NCBI GenBank assembly: GCA_030625525.1
Contig: DAOUQR010000056.1
Span: forward strand, 1 to 6,916
Source of the DNA: Pseudomonadota bacterium
GTDB lineage: Bacteria > Pseudomonadota > Gammaproteobacteria > DAOUQR01
Direction of reading: 5' to 3'
DNA length: 6,916 nucleotides
Below, one piece after another: positions 6,190 through 6,916 of this stretch. The position numbers and the translations under genes are program-made. Below the pieces are notes generated by a model. That model saw only the letters and a program-made list of their open reading frames with translations, made no database searches and had not been told where the DNA came from. The number at the start of each line of letters is the position of its first letter. The first letter of the stretch is position 1.

Positions 6190-6916
6190 ATGGGCATGAT
6201 TGATATATTGGAAACCTTATTAGAAGAGGCATTTGACACTGTTGCACAAGCGAAGAACAGCGTGATCCGCCAATTAGAATTTCCCAAAGCTGACAATATT
6301 ATAAAAGTCGCTATTGGCATGCGGCGCTCAGGCAAAACTTATTTTCTATACCAAACAATAAATCAGCTTCTATCAGACGGGATCCCAAAACAGCAAATTC
6401 TAATGATCAATTTTGAAGATGATCGTTTATTACCAATGACCTCGAAAGAAATGGGCGCATTACTCGATGCATTTTATACTTTGTACCCTGATAACCATCA
6501 TAAACGCTGTTACCTTTTTCTGGATGAGGTACAAAATATCCCAGACTGGCATTTAGTCGTGCGTAGATACTTTGATAGTAAAAATGTACAAATATATTTA
6601 ACGGGCTCTTCAGCAAAATTATTAAGTAAAGAAATTTCCACATCACTAAGAGGGCGATCATTATCAGTTGAAGTCTGGCCATTTGATTTCAAAGAATATC
6701 TCACAGGAAAAAACATTCCCCTGCTTCAAAAACCATTTGGACAAAAATCATTTGATATTATGCGTCGTCATTTGCTTGATTTTTTTTCTGTAGGTGGATT
6801 CCCGGCAGTGCAGCACATGCAAAAGAATGAATGGCGAGAGGCACTACAGGGCTATGTTGATACGGTTATTTTAAGAGATATAGTTGAGCGTCATAATGTT
6901 AGTAATATTATCTTAC
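6190..6916 (+). CDS. AAA ATPase, AAA_14/DUF4143 type (3' end cut by window)
   Basis: An open frame runs from the ATG at 6190 to the window edge, giving 242 codons without a stop. The Walker A loop is GMRRSGKTY (residues 43-51), with Lys49 and Thr50. Walker B is YLFLDEVQNI (108-117), with Asp112-Glu113. The sensor-like strand YLTGSSAKLLS (136-146) and LRGRS (153-157) are typical of the AAA_14 domain. From about residue 195, FFSVGGFPAV and VILRDIVERHNV look like the start of the C-terminal DUF4143 domain. Family members usually run to about 380-450 aa, so roughly a third or more is missing. The cellular role of this family is not established; such genes are common as scattered accessory genes. 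An ATG at 6196 has AGGG about 6 nt upstream and may be the true start, whereas for 6190 the GAGGG at 6174-6178 is 11 nt away. By eye it is more AT-rich than the ivd and thiolase genes, which could reflect acquisition. Confidence 0.85.
   Translation, partial: MGMIDILETLLEEAFDTVAQAKNSVIRQLEFPKADNIIKVAIGMRRSGKTYFLYQTINQLLSDGIPKQQILMINFEDDRLLPMTSKEMGALLDAFYTLYPDNHHKRCYLFLDEVQNIPDWHLVVRRYFDSKNVQIYLTGSSAKLLSKEISTSLRGRSLSVEVWPFDFKEYLTGKNIPLLQKPFGQKSFDIMRRHLLDFFSVGGFPAVQHMQKNEWREALQGYVDTVILRDIVERHNVSNIIL

Noticed and set aside
6407..6716. Two overlapping minus-strand open frames (91 and 68 codons) inside the ATPase gene
   Set aside because: They are antisense to the Walker B and sensor region of a clearly conserved ATPase, with no start signals.

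Overview
The window looks like chromosomal DNA of an AT-rich gammaproteobacterium, possibly a host-associated one from the Legionellales/Coxiella side. That placement is inferred from three things: the proteobacterial class 2 PyrD, the leucine-degradation enzymes, and an intergenic palindrome built on a word (ATCCTGTGG-loop-CCACAGGAT) that recalls repeats of intracellular bacteria. No rRNA, tRNA, CRISPR array or transposase gene is visible.

Layout, left to right. (1) Positions 16-163 hold a compact non-coding insertion: a 130-bp almost perfectly palindromic, MITE-like element (25-154) flanked by an exact 9-bp direct repeat (16-24 and 155-163) that reads as a target-site duplication. (2) On the minus strand, a putative class I SAM-dependent methyltransferase (1895 down to 1194) is followed after 2 nt by pyrD, dihydroorotate dehydrogenase (1191 down to 196). 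They form a probable two-gene operon ending at the palindromic element. (3) A 178-bp divergent control region (1896-2073) carries promoter-like sequences in both directions and an 18-bp imperfect palindrome between them. (4) On the plus strand lie isovaleryl-CoA dehydrogenase (2074-3234) and an acetyl-CoA C-acetyltransferase-type thiolase (3490-4674). Together they fit the first and last parts of leucine/isovalerate catabolism, but the middle enzymes are absent here. The 255-bp gap between them contains four alternating, mutually complementary copies of one ~10-bp motif. (5) On the minus strand, a NYN-domain (LabA/DUF88-like) putative RNase (6031 down to 5558, TTG start) lies upstream of a calcineurin-like metallophosphoesterase (5512 down to 4703), converging on the thiolase with only 28 bp between. 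(6) A second divergent region (6032-6189) drives the NYN gene leftwards and, rightwards, an AAA (AAA_14/DUF4143-type) ATPase whose first 242 codons are present before the window ends.

The pyrimidine and leucine genes are ordinary metabolism. The less explained content is the non-autonomous element with its duplication, the repeated motif before the thiolase, and the right-hand group of a NYN nuclease, a phosphoesterase and a DUF4143 ATPase. No complete, clearly new system can be demonstrated from this sequence alone.
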